Made by a program: the position numbers and the translations under genes
Shown here: positions 48,679 through 63,732 of the stretch, piece after piece
Numbering within the stretch: position 1 is the stretch's first letter
Layout: each line of letters opens with the position of its first letter
Notes under the pieces: model-generated
What the model was told of the DNA's origin: nothing
Databases searched by the model: none
The model's input: only the letters and a program-made list of their open reading frames with translations
NCBI RefSeq assembly: GCF_017357005.1
Contig: NZ_CP071589.1
Span: 930,001 to 994,000, forward strand
Direction: 5' to 3'
Origin: Staphylococcus simiae
GTDB lineage: Bacteria; Bacillota; Bacilli; Staphylococcales; Staphylococcaceae
DNA length: 64,000 nt

Positions 48679-50034
48679 ATGGATACCGTTGAAATAAGTA
48701 GGTTTTTAACAGGCATGACATTAGCAGTACACATTATTTTTGCGACGATAGGTGTCGGTATGCCTTTAATGTTTGCAATAGCAGAATTTTTAGGTATTCG
48801 CAAAAATGATTTATCATATATTGCATTAGCTAAAAGATGGTCTAAAGCATATACCATCACAGTAGCAGTAGGTGTTGTAACAGGTACAATTATCGGGTTA
48901 CAGTTATCATTAGTATGGCCAACATTTATGGAAATGGGTGGTCATGTAATAGCTTTACCATTATTTATGGAAACCTTTGCTTTTTTCTTTGAAGCTATTT
49001 TTCTAAGTATTTATTTATATACTTGGGACAGATTTAAAGGTAAATGGACTCACTTTATTATAAGTATACCAGTTATTATCGGTGGTTCATTTTCAGCATT
49101 TTTCATTACTTCAGTTAACTCATTTATGAATACACCTGCTGGTTTTGAAATGGAAAAAGGCAAAATGGTTAATGTCCAACCGTTTGAAGCAATGTTCAAT
49201 CCATCGTTTATTGTAAGATCATTCCATGTAATTACAACTGCAGGAATGACAATGGCATTTGTACTAGCTTCTGTAGCAGCTTTCAAACTACTACGCAATA
49301 AAGTACCAGAAGATAGAAGTTATCATAGTAAAGCACTGAAAATGACTATGATTGTTGGCTTTTTATCAACATTGTTATCGATGTTAGCTGGTGATTTATC
49401 TGCTAAGTTCTTACATCAAGTACAACCAGAGAAATTAGCAGCATACGAATGGCATTTTGATACGTCTTCTCATGCAAATTTAGTGTTATTTGGAGTACTA
49501 AATGAAAAAACACAAGAAGTAAGTGGAGCAATTGAAATACCAGGTGTATTAAGTTTCTTAGCTGATAATAGTTTTAAAACGACAGTTAAAGGATTAAATG
49601 AGTTCCCTAAAAACGACTTACCACCAATGATTGTTCATTATTTCTTCGATTTAATGGTAAGTATGGGTATTTTATGCTTTGTTATATCAGGACTGTATGT
49701 TCTAACATTAATTTTTAAAAAATTACGTAAGTACACAACACATAAATGGATGCTTTATGGTATTTTGCTTACAGGTCCAGCTTCTATGTTAGCTATTGAA
49801 TTTGGTTGGTTCTTAACAGAAATGGGAAGACAACCTTGGATTGTTAGAGGTTATATGCGCGTGTCGCAAGCAGCTACACAAGCTGGTGGAATTACTCTAG
49901 TGACAATATTGTTTGGTATTCTATACTTTATATTAATGTTCACAAGTGCGTATGTACTTATTAGAATGTTTAAGAATAAGCCAGCTTATAAAGACGTTAA
50001 TCAGTTAATGACTTCTAAAGGAGGGGTAAAATGA
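48679..50034 (+). CDS. cydA: Cytochrome bd quinol oxidase subunit I
   Basis: CydA carries the three hemes and the quinol site of the high-affinity oxygen reductase. The 451-residue protein starts EISRFLTGMTLAVHIIFA, with an early heme-ligand His about 18. Other segments are GDLSAKFLHQVQPEKLAAYEWHFDT (about 236-260) and GWFLTEMGRQPWIVRGYMR (about 375-393). The Q-loop is short, as in Bacillus. A TGTGAAATCAGTTAAA sequence at 48558-48573 resembles half of a Rex site. Its last bases overlap cydB by 4. Confidence 0.95.
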   Translation: MDTVEISRFLTGMTLAVHIIFATIGVGMPLMFAIAEFLGIRKNDLSYIALAKRWSKAYTITVAVGVVTGTIIGLQLSLVWPTFMEMGGHVIALPLFMETFAFFFEAIFLSIYLYTWDRFKGKWTHFIISIPVIIGGSFSAFFITSVNSFMNTPAGFEMEKGKMVNVQPFEAMFNPSFIVRSFHVITTAGMTMAFVLASVAAFKLLRNKVPEDRSYHSKALKMTMIVGFLSTLLSMLAGDLSAKFLHQVQPEKLAAYEWHFDTSSHANLVLFGVLNEKTQEVSGAIEIPGVLSFLADNSFKTTVKGLNEFPKNDLPPMIVHYFFDLMVSMGILCFVISGLYVLTLIFKKLRKYTTHKWMLYGILLTGPASMLAIEFGWFLTEMGRQPWIVRGYMRVSQAATQAGGITLVTILFGILYFILMFTSAYVLIRMFKNKPAYKDVNQLMTSKGGVK

Positions 50035-51047
50035 TATATGCATATATAGGTATAACAGTACTATGGTTATTTTTATTTTGTTATGTCATTATTGCCTCTA
50101 TTGATTTTGGAGCAGGCTTCTTTGCATTACATTCTAAAATAACAGGTAATGACAAAAAAACGAATCATTTGATTTCACGTTACTTAAATCCCGTTTGGGA
50201 AGTAACGAATGTGTTCTTTGTATTTTTCTTTGTAGGATTTGTAGGGTTTTTCCCTGAATCAGTTAAGTATTTAGGAACAGTCTTACTTGTGCCAGGTTCC
50301 ATTGCACTTATCATGATTTCATTACGTAATAGTTTTTATGCATTTGAAAATTATGGACAAGACACTAAACTATCTTGGATGGTTATGTATGGTGTTACTG
50401 GTTTATTGATTCCAGCGTCATTAGCTACTGCGTTAACAATTACAGAAGGTGGTTATATTTCAGAAAATCATGGACATGTTGATTTAGAGTGGTTACAACT
50501 CATTTTAAGTCCATTTGCATGGTCAGTCGTATTTCTAGCCATTATTTCTGTATTGTATATTTCTTCAGGATTTTTAACGTTTTATGCTCATAAAGCTGAA
50601 GATAAACCAGCTTATGAATTAACGAGAATGTGGCATATTTTCTGGGGACTTCCAATGATCATTATTTCTTTATTTGTCTTTCTGTCATTAAGAATACAAA
50701 ATTCAGAACATTTTTATACTGCAATTTTTGATTATTGGTGGATGTTTGTTTTAAGTTTTATCTTTTTCTGTATAGCACTATTGTTAACAATCTTAAAAAG
50801 AAATCATGGCTTAGCATTTATTCTGATCATTTTACAAATGTTAATGGCATTTTTCGGATATGGTATGAGTAAATTACCTTATTTACTTTATCCATTTGTT
50901 AAAATTACTGATGCTCATGTGAATCCTGAAATGGGATGGGCATTAGTGATTGCCTTTATTTTAGGTTTACTTTTATTAGTACCATCGTTAATATTATTAT
51001 TAAGACTATTTGTTTTTGATAAAGATTACGTAGAAGGAAAGAAATAG
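50031..51047 (+). CDS. cydB: Cytochrome bd quinol oxidase subunit II
   Basis: The 338-residue integral membrane protein has about eight helices and the CydB features IASIDFGAGFFALHS and NPVWEVTNVFFVFFFVGF near the N-terminus. It forms the heterodimer with CydA. AAAGGAGG lies in the end of cydA. Together with qoxABCD it gives the cell two menaquinol oxidases. Confidence 0.94.
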   Translation: MIYAYIGITVLWLFLFCYVIIASIDFGAGFFALHSKITGNDKKTNHLISRYLNPVWEVTNVFFVFFFVGFVGFFPESVKYLGTVLLVPGSIALIMISLRNSFYAFENYGQDTKLSWMVMYGVTGLLIPASLATALTITEGGYISENHGHVDLEWLQLILSPFAWSVVFLAIISVLYISSGFLTFYAHKAEDKPAYELTRMWHIFWGLPMIIISLFVFLSLRIQNSEHFYTAIFDYWWMFVLSFIFFCIALLLTILKRNHGLAFILIILQMLMAFFGYGMSKLPYLLYPFVKITDAHVNPEMGWALVIAFILGLLLLVPSLILLLRLFVFDKDYVEGKK

Positions 51048-51056
51048 CAGTAATTT

Positions 51057-51105
51057 ACCCCAACTGTAATTGAACTCTTATTGTCAATCGATAGTTGGGG
51101 TTGTT
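51057..51105 (+). terminator. Terminator of cydAB
   Basis: Stem ACCCCAACT / AGTTGGGGT around a 30-nt loop, followed by TGTTATTGT. Confidence 0.7.
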
Positions 51106-51162
51106 ATTGTATTGATTATCCTAACTATTAACAATCAATTTTATTAATGATGGAGGATATCT

Positions 51163-51825
51163 ATGGGTAAAGAATATGTAGTAATAGGTTTAGGTCGTTT
51201 TGGTGGAAGTATTGTAAGAGAATTAAATGCATTAGATATGGATGTAATGGCGATAGATTATGATGAAAATAGAGTGAATGAGTATAGCGATATTGCAACA
51301 CATGCGGTGGTTGCAGATACCACAGATGAAGCAGTGATGAAAAGTTTAGGTATTAGAAATTTTGATCATGTCATTGTTGCTATAGGTGAAAATATCCAAT
51401 CTAGTACTTTAACAACATTGATATTAAAAGAACTAGGTGTAAAAAAAGTTACTGCAAAAGCACAAAATGACTATCATGCTAAAATATTAAATAAAATAGG
51501 TGCAGATACTGTTGTACATCCAGAGCGTGATATGGGTCGTAGAATTGCACATAATGTTGCAAGTGCGAGTGTACTTGATTATTTAGAATTAGCAGATGAA
51601 CATTCAATTGTTGAATTAAAAGCTACTGAAAAAATGGCAGGGCAATCAATTATTGAATTGGATATTAGAGCGCAATATGGCATAAATATTATTGCTATAA
51701 AAAGAGGAAAAGATTTTATAATTTCACCTAATCCTAACTTGAATTTAGAAATAGGGGATATTCTTATAATGATTGGTCATGATAACGATTTAAGTCGTTT
51801 TGAAAAAAACATAGCTACAAAATAA
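51163..51825 (+). CDS. ktrA: Potassium uptake regulatory subunit KtrA (RCK domains)
   Basis: The 220-residue cytoplasmic protein gates a Ktr potassium channel. The N-terminal RCK_N Rossmann domain has VVIGLGRFGGSIVREL (nucleotide loop, about 5-20) and the acidic strand end MAIDYDE. RCK_C covers about 135-220 (IRAQYGINIIAIKRG). No channel subunit gene is adjacent, which is common. GGAGG lies 8 nt upstream. No terminator of its own is visible; the IS begins 34 nt after its stop. Confidence 0.92.
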   Translation: MGKEYVVIGLGRFGGSIVRELNALDMDVMAIDYDENRVNEYSDIATHAVVADTTDEAVMKSLGIRNFDHVIVAIGENIQSSTLTTLILKELGVKKVTAKAQNDYHAKILNKIGADTVVHPERDMGRRIAHNVASASVLDYLELADEHSIVELKATEKMAGQSIIELDIRAQYGINIIAIKRGKDFIISPNPNLNLEIGDILIMIGHDNDLSRFEKNIATK

Positions 51826-52071
51826 AGATTTAATACTAAGTCCAACTATATAACAACCAAAAATAAGAGGCTGGGACATAAATCCCAAAAATAATAGCAC
51901 AAAGATGATTTTATTGTTAAATCGTCTTTGTGCTTCTTTATGTTCAATACTCCGTATTGTAGTTTCGCGTTCCTAGGGTGCTGTCTCAGCCTGTAGTCTT
52001 CGACTAGCACTGCTCCCTCAGGAGTCTTCACTACAATACTTCGTTTTTTATGTAATTTTACATGTAAATAC

Positions 52072-52138
52072 TTCAAAAAAATAAGACACTTTCGTATAAT
52101 TTAATAAATACCAATAAACCAAATTAACGAGGTGTCTT

Positions 52139-52140
<2 letters not shown>
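52072..52140 (+). promoter_or_regulatory. Transposase promoter inside a start-masking hairpin
   Basis: A promoter-like pair TTCAAA (52072-52077) and TATAAT (52095-52100) with a 17-nt spacer would start transcripts near 52107. ATAAGACACT (52081-52090) is complementary to GGTGTCTTAT (52131-52140), which covers part of the ribosome binding site and the AT of the start codon. Only transcripts starting further upstream contain both arms. Confidence 0.55.
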
Positions 52141-55711
<3,571 letters not shown>

Positions 55712-56459
55712 GTTAAAATTCCTCCTAAGAATATCTGTTTATTTATAGTTAATCCTAGTAAATATGGATGTACCTTTAAATTCTATGCTATAACTTTTAG
55801 CTGTTTGAAATTCTTTAATTTAAAGAGTAATCGTCATTTCACTTCATGTTACTAGGGTAATCTTGTCGTTCAATTTTGAAAATTAGACAAAATATCTAAA
55901 ATTTCAGTTACGTATTATTTTACATGATGAAACGCAATAAATAAAGCAGTTTATCTTATTGATAGACTAGGATTAAAGAATTTGAACAACAATAAATCAT
56001 CTAGTAAATTTTATTATTAACAGTAAAAATAATAAACATTAGTTCAACATTTATATATAAGCGAGATATTTTTTAAAGATATAGTAACAAATATAATGTT
56101 AAATTTTAGACTGAAAATTTTTAGCATCATAGATATGAAGTAAAGAATTGCTAATATAATATATAGAACTTCAACATCAATAACACTGTAACAACATACT
56201 CGGTTAACATAGAGACTATGTTAACAATTATTTTATTAATAGAATGAACAAGCAGTAACTATTATTATTCAAGGAGTCGGTGAGATTCATTATCAAACAT
56301 GCACTAGTGTGGATTTAACATTAATAAACAAGACGAACACCTACGATATTATTTGTTACTTTTTCTTAATTAGAAGGAAATTTTAGAGTGCAAAAAAGCT
56401 TGGAGCGTTTATAATCAACTCCAAGCTAAAAATTTCTATTCCTAAATAACTAATTATCT
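55712..56459. other. 748-bp gene-free region between rpoY and def
   Basis: The left end holds the rpoY promoter and the right end the def terminator. Between them I find only very short frames. A perfect dyad GTTAACATAG / CTATGTTAAC with a 3-nt loop sits at 56203-56225, followed by AATTATTTTATT. AAGGAG at 56271-56276 precedes no normal start codon. A small RNA here is possible. Confidence 0.5.
56390..56431 (-). terminator. Terminator of def
   Basis: Minus strand AGCTTGGAG...CTCCAAGCT stem followed by TTTTTTG, about 30 nt after the def stop. Confidence 0.88.
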
Positions 56460-57011
56460 TTATACTTCGACAGCGTCTGGATGTGGTTGCAATGGGTGGT
56501 CTTTATCAATATGATCATAGAACATAACACCATTTAAATGGTCGATTTCATGTTGAAAGACAATCGCAGGATATCCTTTTAAACGAAGATTAATATCATT
56601 GCCGTCAATATCTTTGGCTTTAATTGTAACTCTATGATGACGATGTACTAATCCAGGAATATTTTCATCAACACTTAAGCAACCTTCACCTGTAGGTAAG
56701 TAAGCTTCTTGAATACTGTGACTCATAATTTTAGGATTCACTAACATATAATCATATGATTTGCCATTACCATCATCAGGAAGATAAACTGCAATCATTC
56801 TTTTGGCAACATTAATTTGTGGCGCAGCTAGGCCTACACCAGATCGAAGACCGTAGCGTTTGGAGATTTCATCATCTTGACTATTAATCAAGAATTCTCT
56901 CATTGCTTTTAAAGTTTCTTTATCTTCATTAGAAATAGGGAGCGTTACTTCATCTGCTTTTAAACGAAGTGTTGGATGTCCATCTCTAATAATATCTTTC
57001 ATAGTTAACAA
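56460..57011 (-). CDS. def: Peptide deformylase
   Basis: Def removes the formyl group from nascent proteins. The 183-residue type II enzyme has the three motifs GVGLAAPQ (about 58), EGCLSV (metal Cys about 111) and HEIDHLNG (metal histidines about 154 and 158). I placed the start at TTG 57011 ([11 protein letters not shown]), behind AAGGAAGGTG; this gives the length I recall for S. aureus Def. The ATG three codons later (57002) is the alternative. Confidence 0.93.
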   Translation of the reverse strand: MLTMKDIIRDGHPTLRLKADEVTLPISNEDKETLKAMREFLINSQDDEISKRYGLRSGVGLAAPQINVAKRMIAVYLPDDGNGKSYDYMLVNPKIMSHSIQEAYLPTGEGCLSVDENIPGLVHRHHRVTIKAKDIDGNDINLRLKGYPAIVFQHEIDHLNGVMFYDHIDKDHPLQPHPDAVEV

Positions 57012-57366
57012 ACTAAACACCTTCCTTTTCATCATTATAATCATTTGTTTTCTTATGATCATTCATTTTTATAGTTTTTAAGATTTGTGTTATATTAACC
57101 ACTTAAATGTCTAGTGACTAACATATGAATTTCTAAGGACCTACTATTTTAATTGTATCGCCTTTAGAATTAGCGTATGCTTGAACCATAATTGATATAA
57201 TAAATATTAATCTAACTTAAAAAGTATAGTATAGAGAATAGCAGTGTCAATAGTTATGTTTTTAGTTATCTTAAATTAATAATGATTGTATGACATTTAA
57301 TTCTGAATTGATTTTTATGATTAAATTATTTATGATTGATTTTATATAGTAAGTGGAGGTACCATA
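57012..57366. other. Divergent def / lipoprotein promoter region
   Basis: These 355 AT-rich bases must hold the promoters of def (leftward) and the YkyA-type gene (rightward). I see no ORF, riboswitch or strong hairpin. Confidence 0.5.
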
Positions 57367-57993
57367 ATGAAATTTGGAAAAATATTAGGAGCAGTTCTTG
57401 CATCAAGTATATTACTTGCAGGATGTACAACAGATAAGAAAGAAATTAAAGCATACTCAGATCAAGTTCAAAAAGCATTTGATGATGAAAAACCTATTAA
57501 TTCTATTAGTAAAAAAATAAATTCCTTAGAAGAGAAAAAGAAAAAATTATCCACTAAAGTTAATAGTCAAGATCCACAAGTTAGAGAAAAAACGGCAACA
57601 GAATTAGTAGATAATGCAGATAAACGTTTAAAAGAGTTTAAAAAAGAAGAAGATAAAATAGATGAATCTCAAAAAGATTTTAAAAAAGCTGAAAAATATA
57701 TAGATAATATTAAAAATGATACTAAGAAAAAAGAAGTAGAAGAATTAGATAATGCCTTAAAAGATAAATATAAAGCACATGAAGAATATGCATCAGCATA
57801 TAAAAACGGTATTAAAGCTGAAAAAGCATTATTTAAATATCTTAATCAAGATAATGCAACTCAATCTGGTGTAGATGAGAAATCTAAGGATGTTGAAAAG
57901 GCATTCAAAAAAATGAACGAGAAATTTAATAAGTATGCTAAAGCAATGAACAAAGTTACAAAAGAAAAGCAAGATGTGGATCAATTAAAATAA
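57367..57993 (+). CDS. YkyA-family cell-wall-binding lipoprotein
   Basis: The 208-residue protein has a lipoprotein signal peptide with LLAGC (Cys about 19). The rest is a Lys/Glu-rich, almost wholly helical, coiled-coil-like body typical of the YkyA (PF10368) family. It is expected on the outer face of the membrane. Its role is unknown. AGTGGAGG lies about 8 nt before the ATG. Single gene with a terminator. Confidence 0.88.
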   Translation: MKFGKILGAVLASSILLAGCTTDKKEIKAYSDQVQKAFDDEKPINSISKKINSLEEKKKKLSTKVNSQDPQVREKTATELVDNADKRLKEFKKEEDKIDESQKDFKKAEKYIDNIKNDTKKKEVEELDNALKDKYKAHEEYASAYKNGIKAEKALFKYLNQDNATQSGVDEKSKDVEKAFKKMNEKFNKYAKAMNKVTKEKQDVDQLK

Positions 57994-58004
57994 TAAATTA
58001 GACT

Positions 58005-58057
58005 GATACAGATATGGTGAAACAACTAACACAGTTGCTCATATCTGTATCTTTTAT
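58005..58057 (+). terminator. Terminator of the YkyA-type gene
   Basis: Perfect GATACAGATATG / CATATCTGTATC stem followed by TTTTAT. Confidence 0.88.
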
Positions 58058-58166
58058 ATTAAAACAGAACTTTTTCAAATAGTTTAACAGTATTAATTTT
58101 TTATGGTACAATTAACAAGGATAAAATGAATTTCTATACAATTATGGGAAAGGTATGGTGAATTGA

Positions 58167-59279
<1,113 letters not shown>

Positions 59280-59282
59280 GCC

Positions 59283-60260
59283 ATGGCACAAATGACAATG
59301 GTTCAAGCGATTAATGATGCGCTTAAAACTGAACTTAAAAATGACCAAGATGTATTAGTTTTTGGTGAAGACGTTGGTGTTAACGGCGGTGTTTTCCGTG
59401 TTACTGAAGGATTACAAAAAGAATTTGGTGAAGATAGAGTTTTTGATACACCATTAGCTGAGTCAGGTATCGGTGGTTTAGCATTAGGACTAGCAGTAGA
59501 AGGCTTCCGCCCAGTAATGGAAGTTCAATTCTTAGGCTTCGTATTCGAAGTATTTGATGCAATTGCTGGTCAAATCGCACGTACTCGTTTCCGTTCTGGT
59601 GGTACAAAAACTGCACCAGTAACTATCCGTAGCCCATTTGGTGGTGGCGTTCATACACCTGAGTTACACGCTGATAACTTAGAAGGTATCTTAGCACAAT
59701 CACCTGGTCTTAAAGTTGTTATTCCTTCTGGTCCATATGACGCTAAAGGTTTATTAATTTCTTCAATTAGAAGTAATGATCCAGTTGTATACTTAGAACA
59801 TATGAAATTATATCGTTCATTCCGTGAAGAAGTTCCTGAAGAAGAATATACAATTGATATCGGTAAAGCTAGTGTGAAAAAAGAAGGTAACGATATTTCA
59901 TTAATTACTTATGGCGCAATGGTTCAAGAATCAATGAAAGCTGCAGAAGAACTTGAAAAAGAAGGATATTCAGTAGAAGTTATCGATTTACGTACTGTGC
60001 AACCAATCGATATTGAAACTTTAGTTGCTTCAGTTGAAAAAACTGGCCGTGCTGTAGTAATCCAAGAAGCACAACGTCAAGCTGGTGTTGGAGCACAAGT
60101 AGTAGCAGAATTAAGTGAACGTGTCATCTTATCATTAGATGCACCAATCGGACGAGTTGCTGCAGCTGATACAGTTTATCCATTCACTCAAGCTGAAAAT
60201 GTTTGGTTACCAAATAAAAATGACATCGTAGAAAAAGCTAAAGAAACTTTAGAATTTTAA
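59283..60260 (+). CDS. pdhB: Pyruvate dehydrogenase E1 beta
   Basis: The 325-residue transketolase-like subunit has [36 protein letters not shown] (about 55-71, including the ThDP-contacting Glu) and a C-terminal domain with [17 protein letters not shown]. It lies 3 nt after pdhA with AGAAGGAG upstream. Confidence 0.96.
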   Translation: MAQMTMVQAINDALKTELKNDQDVLVFGEDVGVNGGVFRVTEGLQKEFGEDRVFDTPLAESGIGGLALGLAVEGFRPVMEVQFLGFVFEVFDAIAGQIARTRFRSGGTKTAPVTIRSPFGGGVHTPELHADNLEGILAQSPGLKVVIPSGPYDAKGLLISSIRSNDPVVYLEHMKLYRSFREEVPEEEYTIDIGKASVKKEGNDISLITYGAMVQESMKAAEELEKEGYSVEVIDLRTVQPIDIETLVASVEKTGRAVVIQEAQRQAGVGAQVVAELSERVILSLDAPIGRVAAADTVYPFTQAENVWLPNKNDIVEKAKETLEF

Positions 60261-60349
60261 TATAATAACTAAAAATGATAACGTATGTTAAATCGTATTT
60301 AACTAAACGTAAAAATGATAAATTTACGAAATTTTAGGAGGGCAAAAAC

Positions 60350-61639
60350 GTGGCATTTGAATTTAGATTACCCGATATCGGGGAAGGTATCCACGAAGGT
60401 GAAATTGTAAAATGGTTTGTTAAAGCTGGAGATACTATCGAAGAAGATGATGTGTTAGCAGAAGTTCAAAACGACAAATCAGTTGTAGAAATTCCTTCAC
60501 CAGTGTCAGGTACTGTTGAAGAAATATTAGTTGAAGAAGGAACTGTAGCAGTAGTAGGAGATATTATTGTAAAAATTGATGCTCCTGATGCTGAAGAAAT
60601 GCAATTTAAAGGACATGACTCAGACGATTCAGCTAAAGAAGAAGTAGCACAAGAGGAAGCGCCAGCACAAGCAACTCAAGCAGCTACTCAAACTGAAGAA
60701 GTTGATGAAAGTAAAACAGTTAAAGCAATGCCTTCTGTACGTAAGTATGCACGTGAAAAAGGTGTTAACATTAAAGCTGTTTCAGGTTCAGGTAAAAATG
60801 GTCGTATTATAAAAGAAGATGTAGATGCCTACTTAAATGGTGGTGCACCAGCAGCTTCTAATGAATCTGCGGCATCAAGTAATGAATCTGCAACTGAAAC
60901 AACATCAGCACCAGCAGCTGTGTCAACAGAGGGTGAATTCCCAGAAACAACTGAAAAAATCCCTGCAATGCGTAAAGCAATTGCTAAAGCGATGGTTAAT
61001 TCTAAACATACGGCACCTCACGTTACATTAATGGATGAAATTGATGTTCAAGAGCTTTGGGATCACCGTAAGAAATTTAAAGAAATTGCTGCTGAACAAG
61101 GTACTAAACTAACATTCTTACCTTACGTTGTTAAAGCACTTGTTTCTGCATTGAAAAAATATCCAGCACTTAATACTTCATTCAATGAAGAATCTGGTGA
61201 AATCGTGCATAAACATTACTGGAATATCGGTATTGCAGCTGATACTGAAAGAGGTTTATTAGTACCAGTTGTTAAACATGCAGACCGTAAATCTATGTTC
61301 CAAATTTCAGATGAAATCAATGAATTAGCTGTTAAAGCTCGCGATGGTAAATTAACTGCTGATGAAATGAAAGGTGCTACATGCACAATCAGTAATATCG
61401 GTTCAGCTGGTGGACAATGGTTCACTCCAGTTATCAATCACCCAGAAGTAGCAATCTTAGGAATCGGCCGTATTGCTCAAAAACCAATCGTTAAAGATGG
61501 TGAAATCGTTGCAGCACCAGTATTATCATTGTCTCTAAGTTTCGACCACAGACAAATTGATGGTGCAACAGGTCAAAATGCAATGAACCACATTAAACGT
61601 TTATTAAATAATCCAGAATTATTATTAATGGAGGGGTAA
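60350..61639 (+). CDS. pdhC: Pyruvate dehydrogenase E2 (dihydrolipoamide acetyltransferase)
   Basis: E2 forms the complex core and moves acetyl groups to CoA. The 429-residue protein has one lipoyl domain (lipoyl Lys in [12 protein letters not shown], about 43), an Ala/Glu/Gln linker and the E1/E3-binding domain ([12 protein letters not shown], about 127-160). After a second Ala/Ser linker comes the catalytic domain with [12 protein letters not shown] (His/Asp active site, about 400). The start is GTG 60350 behind AGGAGGG. The 89-nt gap after pdhB contains a GTTAAAT / ATTTAAC hairpin. Confidence 0.96.
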   Translation: MAFEFRLPDIGEGIHEGEIVKWFVKAGDTIEEDDVLAEVQNDKSVVEIPSPVSGTVEEILVEEGTVAVVGDIIVKIDAPDAEEMQFKGHDSDDSAKEEVAQEEAPAQATQAATQTEEVDESKTVKAMPSVRKYAREKGVNIKAVSGSGKNGRIIKEDVDAYLNGGAPAASNESAASSNESATETTSAPAAVSTEGEFPETTEKIPAMRKAIAKAMVNSKHTAPHVTLMDEIDVQELWDHRKKFKEIAAEQGTKLTFLPYVVKALVSALKKYPALNTSFNEESGEIVHKHYWNIGIAADTERGLLVPVVKHADRKSMFQISDEINELAVKARDGKLTADEMKGATCTISNIGSAGGQWFTPVINHPEVAILGIGRIAQKPIVKDGEIVAAPVLSLSLSFDHRQIDGATGQNAMNHIKRLLNNPELLLMEG

Positions 61640-61642
61640 AAC

Positions 61643-63049
61643 ATGGTAGTTGGAGATTTCCCAATTGAAACAGATACTATTGTAATCGGAGCAGGTCCTG
61701 GTGGATATGTAGCAGCAATTCGTGCAGCGCAATTAGGACAAAAAGTAACAATCGTTGAGAAAGGTAATTTAGGTGGTGTATGCTTAAATGTTGGTTGTAT
61801 ACCTTCAAAAGCATTACTACATGCATCTCATCGTTTCGTTGAAGCGCAACATTCAGAAAACTTAGGTGTTATTGCTGAAAGTGTTTCTTTAAAATTTGAC
61901 AAAGTTCAAGAATTTAAATCATCTGTAGTTAATAAATTAACTGGTGGTGTTGAAGGTTTACTTAAAGGTAACAAAGTTGATATCGTTAAAGGTGAAGCTT
62001 ACTTTGTTGACAGTAACAGCTTAAGAGTTATGGATGAAAAAAGTGCTCAAACTTATAACTTCAAAAATGCAATCATTGCAACAGGTTCAAGACCGATTGA
62101 AATTCCTAATTTCAAATTTGGTCAACGTGTTATTGATTCAACTGGTGCCTTAAATTTACAAGAAGTTCCTGGTAAACTTGTTGTAGTTGGTGGCGGTTAT
62201 ATCGGTTCAGAACTTGGTACTGCTTTTGCTAACTTTGGTTCAGAAGTTACTATTTTAGAAGGCGCTAAAGATATCTTGGGTGGTTTCGAAAAACAAATGA
62301 CTCAACCTGTTAAAAAAGGTATGAAAGAAAAAGGCGTTGAAATCGTTACTGAAGCTATGGCTAAATCAGCTGAAGAAACAGATAACGGTGTTAAAGTAAC
62401 ATATGAAGCTAAAGGTGAAGAACATACAATTGAAGCTGACTATGTATTAGTTACAGTTGGACGTCGTCCAAATACTGATGAACTTGGTTTAGAAGAATTA
62501 GGTCTTAAATTCGCTGATCGCGGTTTATTAGAAGTAGATAAACAAAGCCGTACTTCAATTAGCAATATTTATGCTATTGGTGATATCGTTCCAGGTTTAC
62601 CACTTGCTCATAAAGCAAGCTATGAAGCTAAAGTTGCTGCTGAAGCAATTGATGGTCAAGCTGCTGAAGTGGATTATATTGGTATGCCAGCGGTATGTTT
62701 CACTGAACCAGAATTAGCTACTGTTGGTTATTCTGAAGCACAAGCTAAAGAAGAAGGCTTAGCTATTAAAGCTTCTAAATTCCCATATGCAGCTAATGGT
62801 CGTGCTTTATCATTAGACGATACTAATGGTTTCGTTAAGTTAATCACACTAAAAGAAGATAATACATTAATCGGAGCGCAAGTCGTAGGTACTGGTGCAT
62901 CTGATATGATTTCTGAATTAGGATTAGCTATTGAAGCTGGTATGAATGCTGAAGATATCGCTTTAACTGTACATGCTCACCCAACATTAGGTGAAATGTC
63001 AATGGAAGCTGCTGAAAAAGCAATTGGATATCCAATTCACACTATGTAA
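61643..63049 (+). CDS. pdhD: Dihydrolipoamide dehydrogenase (E3)
   Basis: E3 reoxidises the lipoyl groups and makes NADH. The 468-residue flavoprotein has the FAD loop [19 protein letters not shown], the redox disulfide [11 protein letters not shown] (about 47-52), the NAD loop [20 protein letters not shown] (about 181), [10 protein letters not shown] and the C-terminal [10 protein letters not shown] base. TGGAGGG lies 7 nt upstream. The operon ends here at a strong terminator. Confidence 0.97.
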   Translation: MVVGDFPIETDTIVIGAGPGGYVAAIRAAQLGQKVTIVEKGNLGGVCLNVGCIPSKALLHASHRFVEAQHSENLGVIAESVSLKFDKVQEFKSSVVNKLTGGVEGLLKGNKVDIVKGEAYFVDSNSLRVMDEKSAQTYNFKNAIIATGSRPIEIPNFKFGQRVIDSTGALNLQEVPGKLVVVGGGYIGSELGTAFANFGSEVTILEGAKDILGGFEKQMTQPVKKGMKEKGVEIVTEAMAKSAEETDNGVKVTYEAKGEEHTIEADYVLVTVGRRPNTDELGLEELGLKFADRGLLEVDKQSRTSISNIYAIGDIVPGLPLAHKASYEAKVAAEAIDGQAAEVDYIGMPAVCFTEPELATVGYSEAQAKEEGLAIKASKFPYAANGRALSLDDTNGFVKLITLKEDNTLIGAQVVGTGASDMISELGLAIEAGMNAEDIALTVHAHPTLGEMSMEAAEKAIGYPIHTM

Positions 63050-63082
63050 TTAGCTTTTCATTAATATAAACATTGATTTTTT

Positions 63083-63117
63083 AAGAGTTGCAGTTGTTAC
63101 TGCAACTCTTTTTTTAG
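63083..63117 (+). terminator. Terminator of pdhABCD
   Basis: Perfect AAGAGTTGCAGT / ACTGCAACTCTT stem followed by TTTTTTA. Confidence 0.93.
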
Positions 63118-63316
63118 CATGTTATAATACAAAATTGAAGTGTTTCTATATATCATTTCTATGTATGGTTTTGTAATAATATGCGAAAATCATATAAAGT
63201 AAATCACTATGTTACTGACTATAGAAAGTTAGTCATTTAATCAAATATGCACAAATCATTTTACAACAACTCCAAGGATTCACTATAAACTATATAACAT
63301 TAAAGAGGTGATTATA

Positions 63317-63592
63317 ATGGAATACCAATATCCAATAGATTTAGATTGGTCAAATGATGAAATGATGACAGTTATTAATTTTTTCAATAAAGTTGAGCAA
63401 TACTATGAAAGTCAAGTTAGAGGTCAGGAATTAATGGACGCATATAAGCAGTTTAAAAAGATAGTACCTGGTAAAGCTCAAGAAAAACAAATATTTAATG
63501 AATTTGGACAAGCTAGTGGTTATAGTAGTTATCACGCTGTAAAAGATGTCAAAAATCATCCAGAACAAACAATGTTTAAAAAGAAAGTATAA
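63317..63592 (+). CDS. UPF0223 family protein
   Basis: The 91-residue protein matches the UPF0223 family by [21 protein letters not shown] at the start and the central [20 protein letters not shown]. It is small, soluble and helical; the function is unknown. ATG 63317 is chosen because AGAGGTGA is upstream; the earlier in-frame codon at 63308 precedes it without a binding site. Confidence 0.88.
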   Translation: MEYQYPIDLDWSNDEMMTVINFFNKVEQYYESQVRGQELMDAYKQFKKIVPGKAQEKQIFNEFGQASGYSSYHAVKDVKNHPEQTMFKKKV

Positions 63593-63645
63593 AGTGTAAA
63601 TTATGCCAGTAAAATTTAATTAATTAAATAAAAACTATTGCTAAT

Positions 63646-63720
63646 AAAGCTATAGTTTGGTAACTTTATCAAGTGTTAAACAAAAAGTTTGATAAAAGTA
63701 AACCTTACTATAGCTTTTTT
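63646..63720 (+). terminator. Long hairpin with T-run between the UPF0223 gene and the XRE regulator
   Basis: Arms AAAGCTATAGT (63646-63656) and ACTATAGCTTT (63707-63717) enclose further pairing (GGTAACTTTATCAA with TTGATAAAAGTAAACC) and are followed by TTTTT. It ends 13 nt before the next ATG, so besides terminating the UPF0223 transcript it could control the regulator gene. Confidence 0.75.
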
Positions 63721-63732
63721 GGTGGTGAATAA

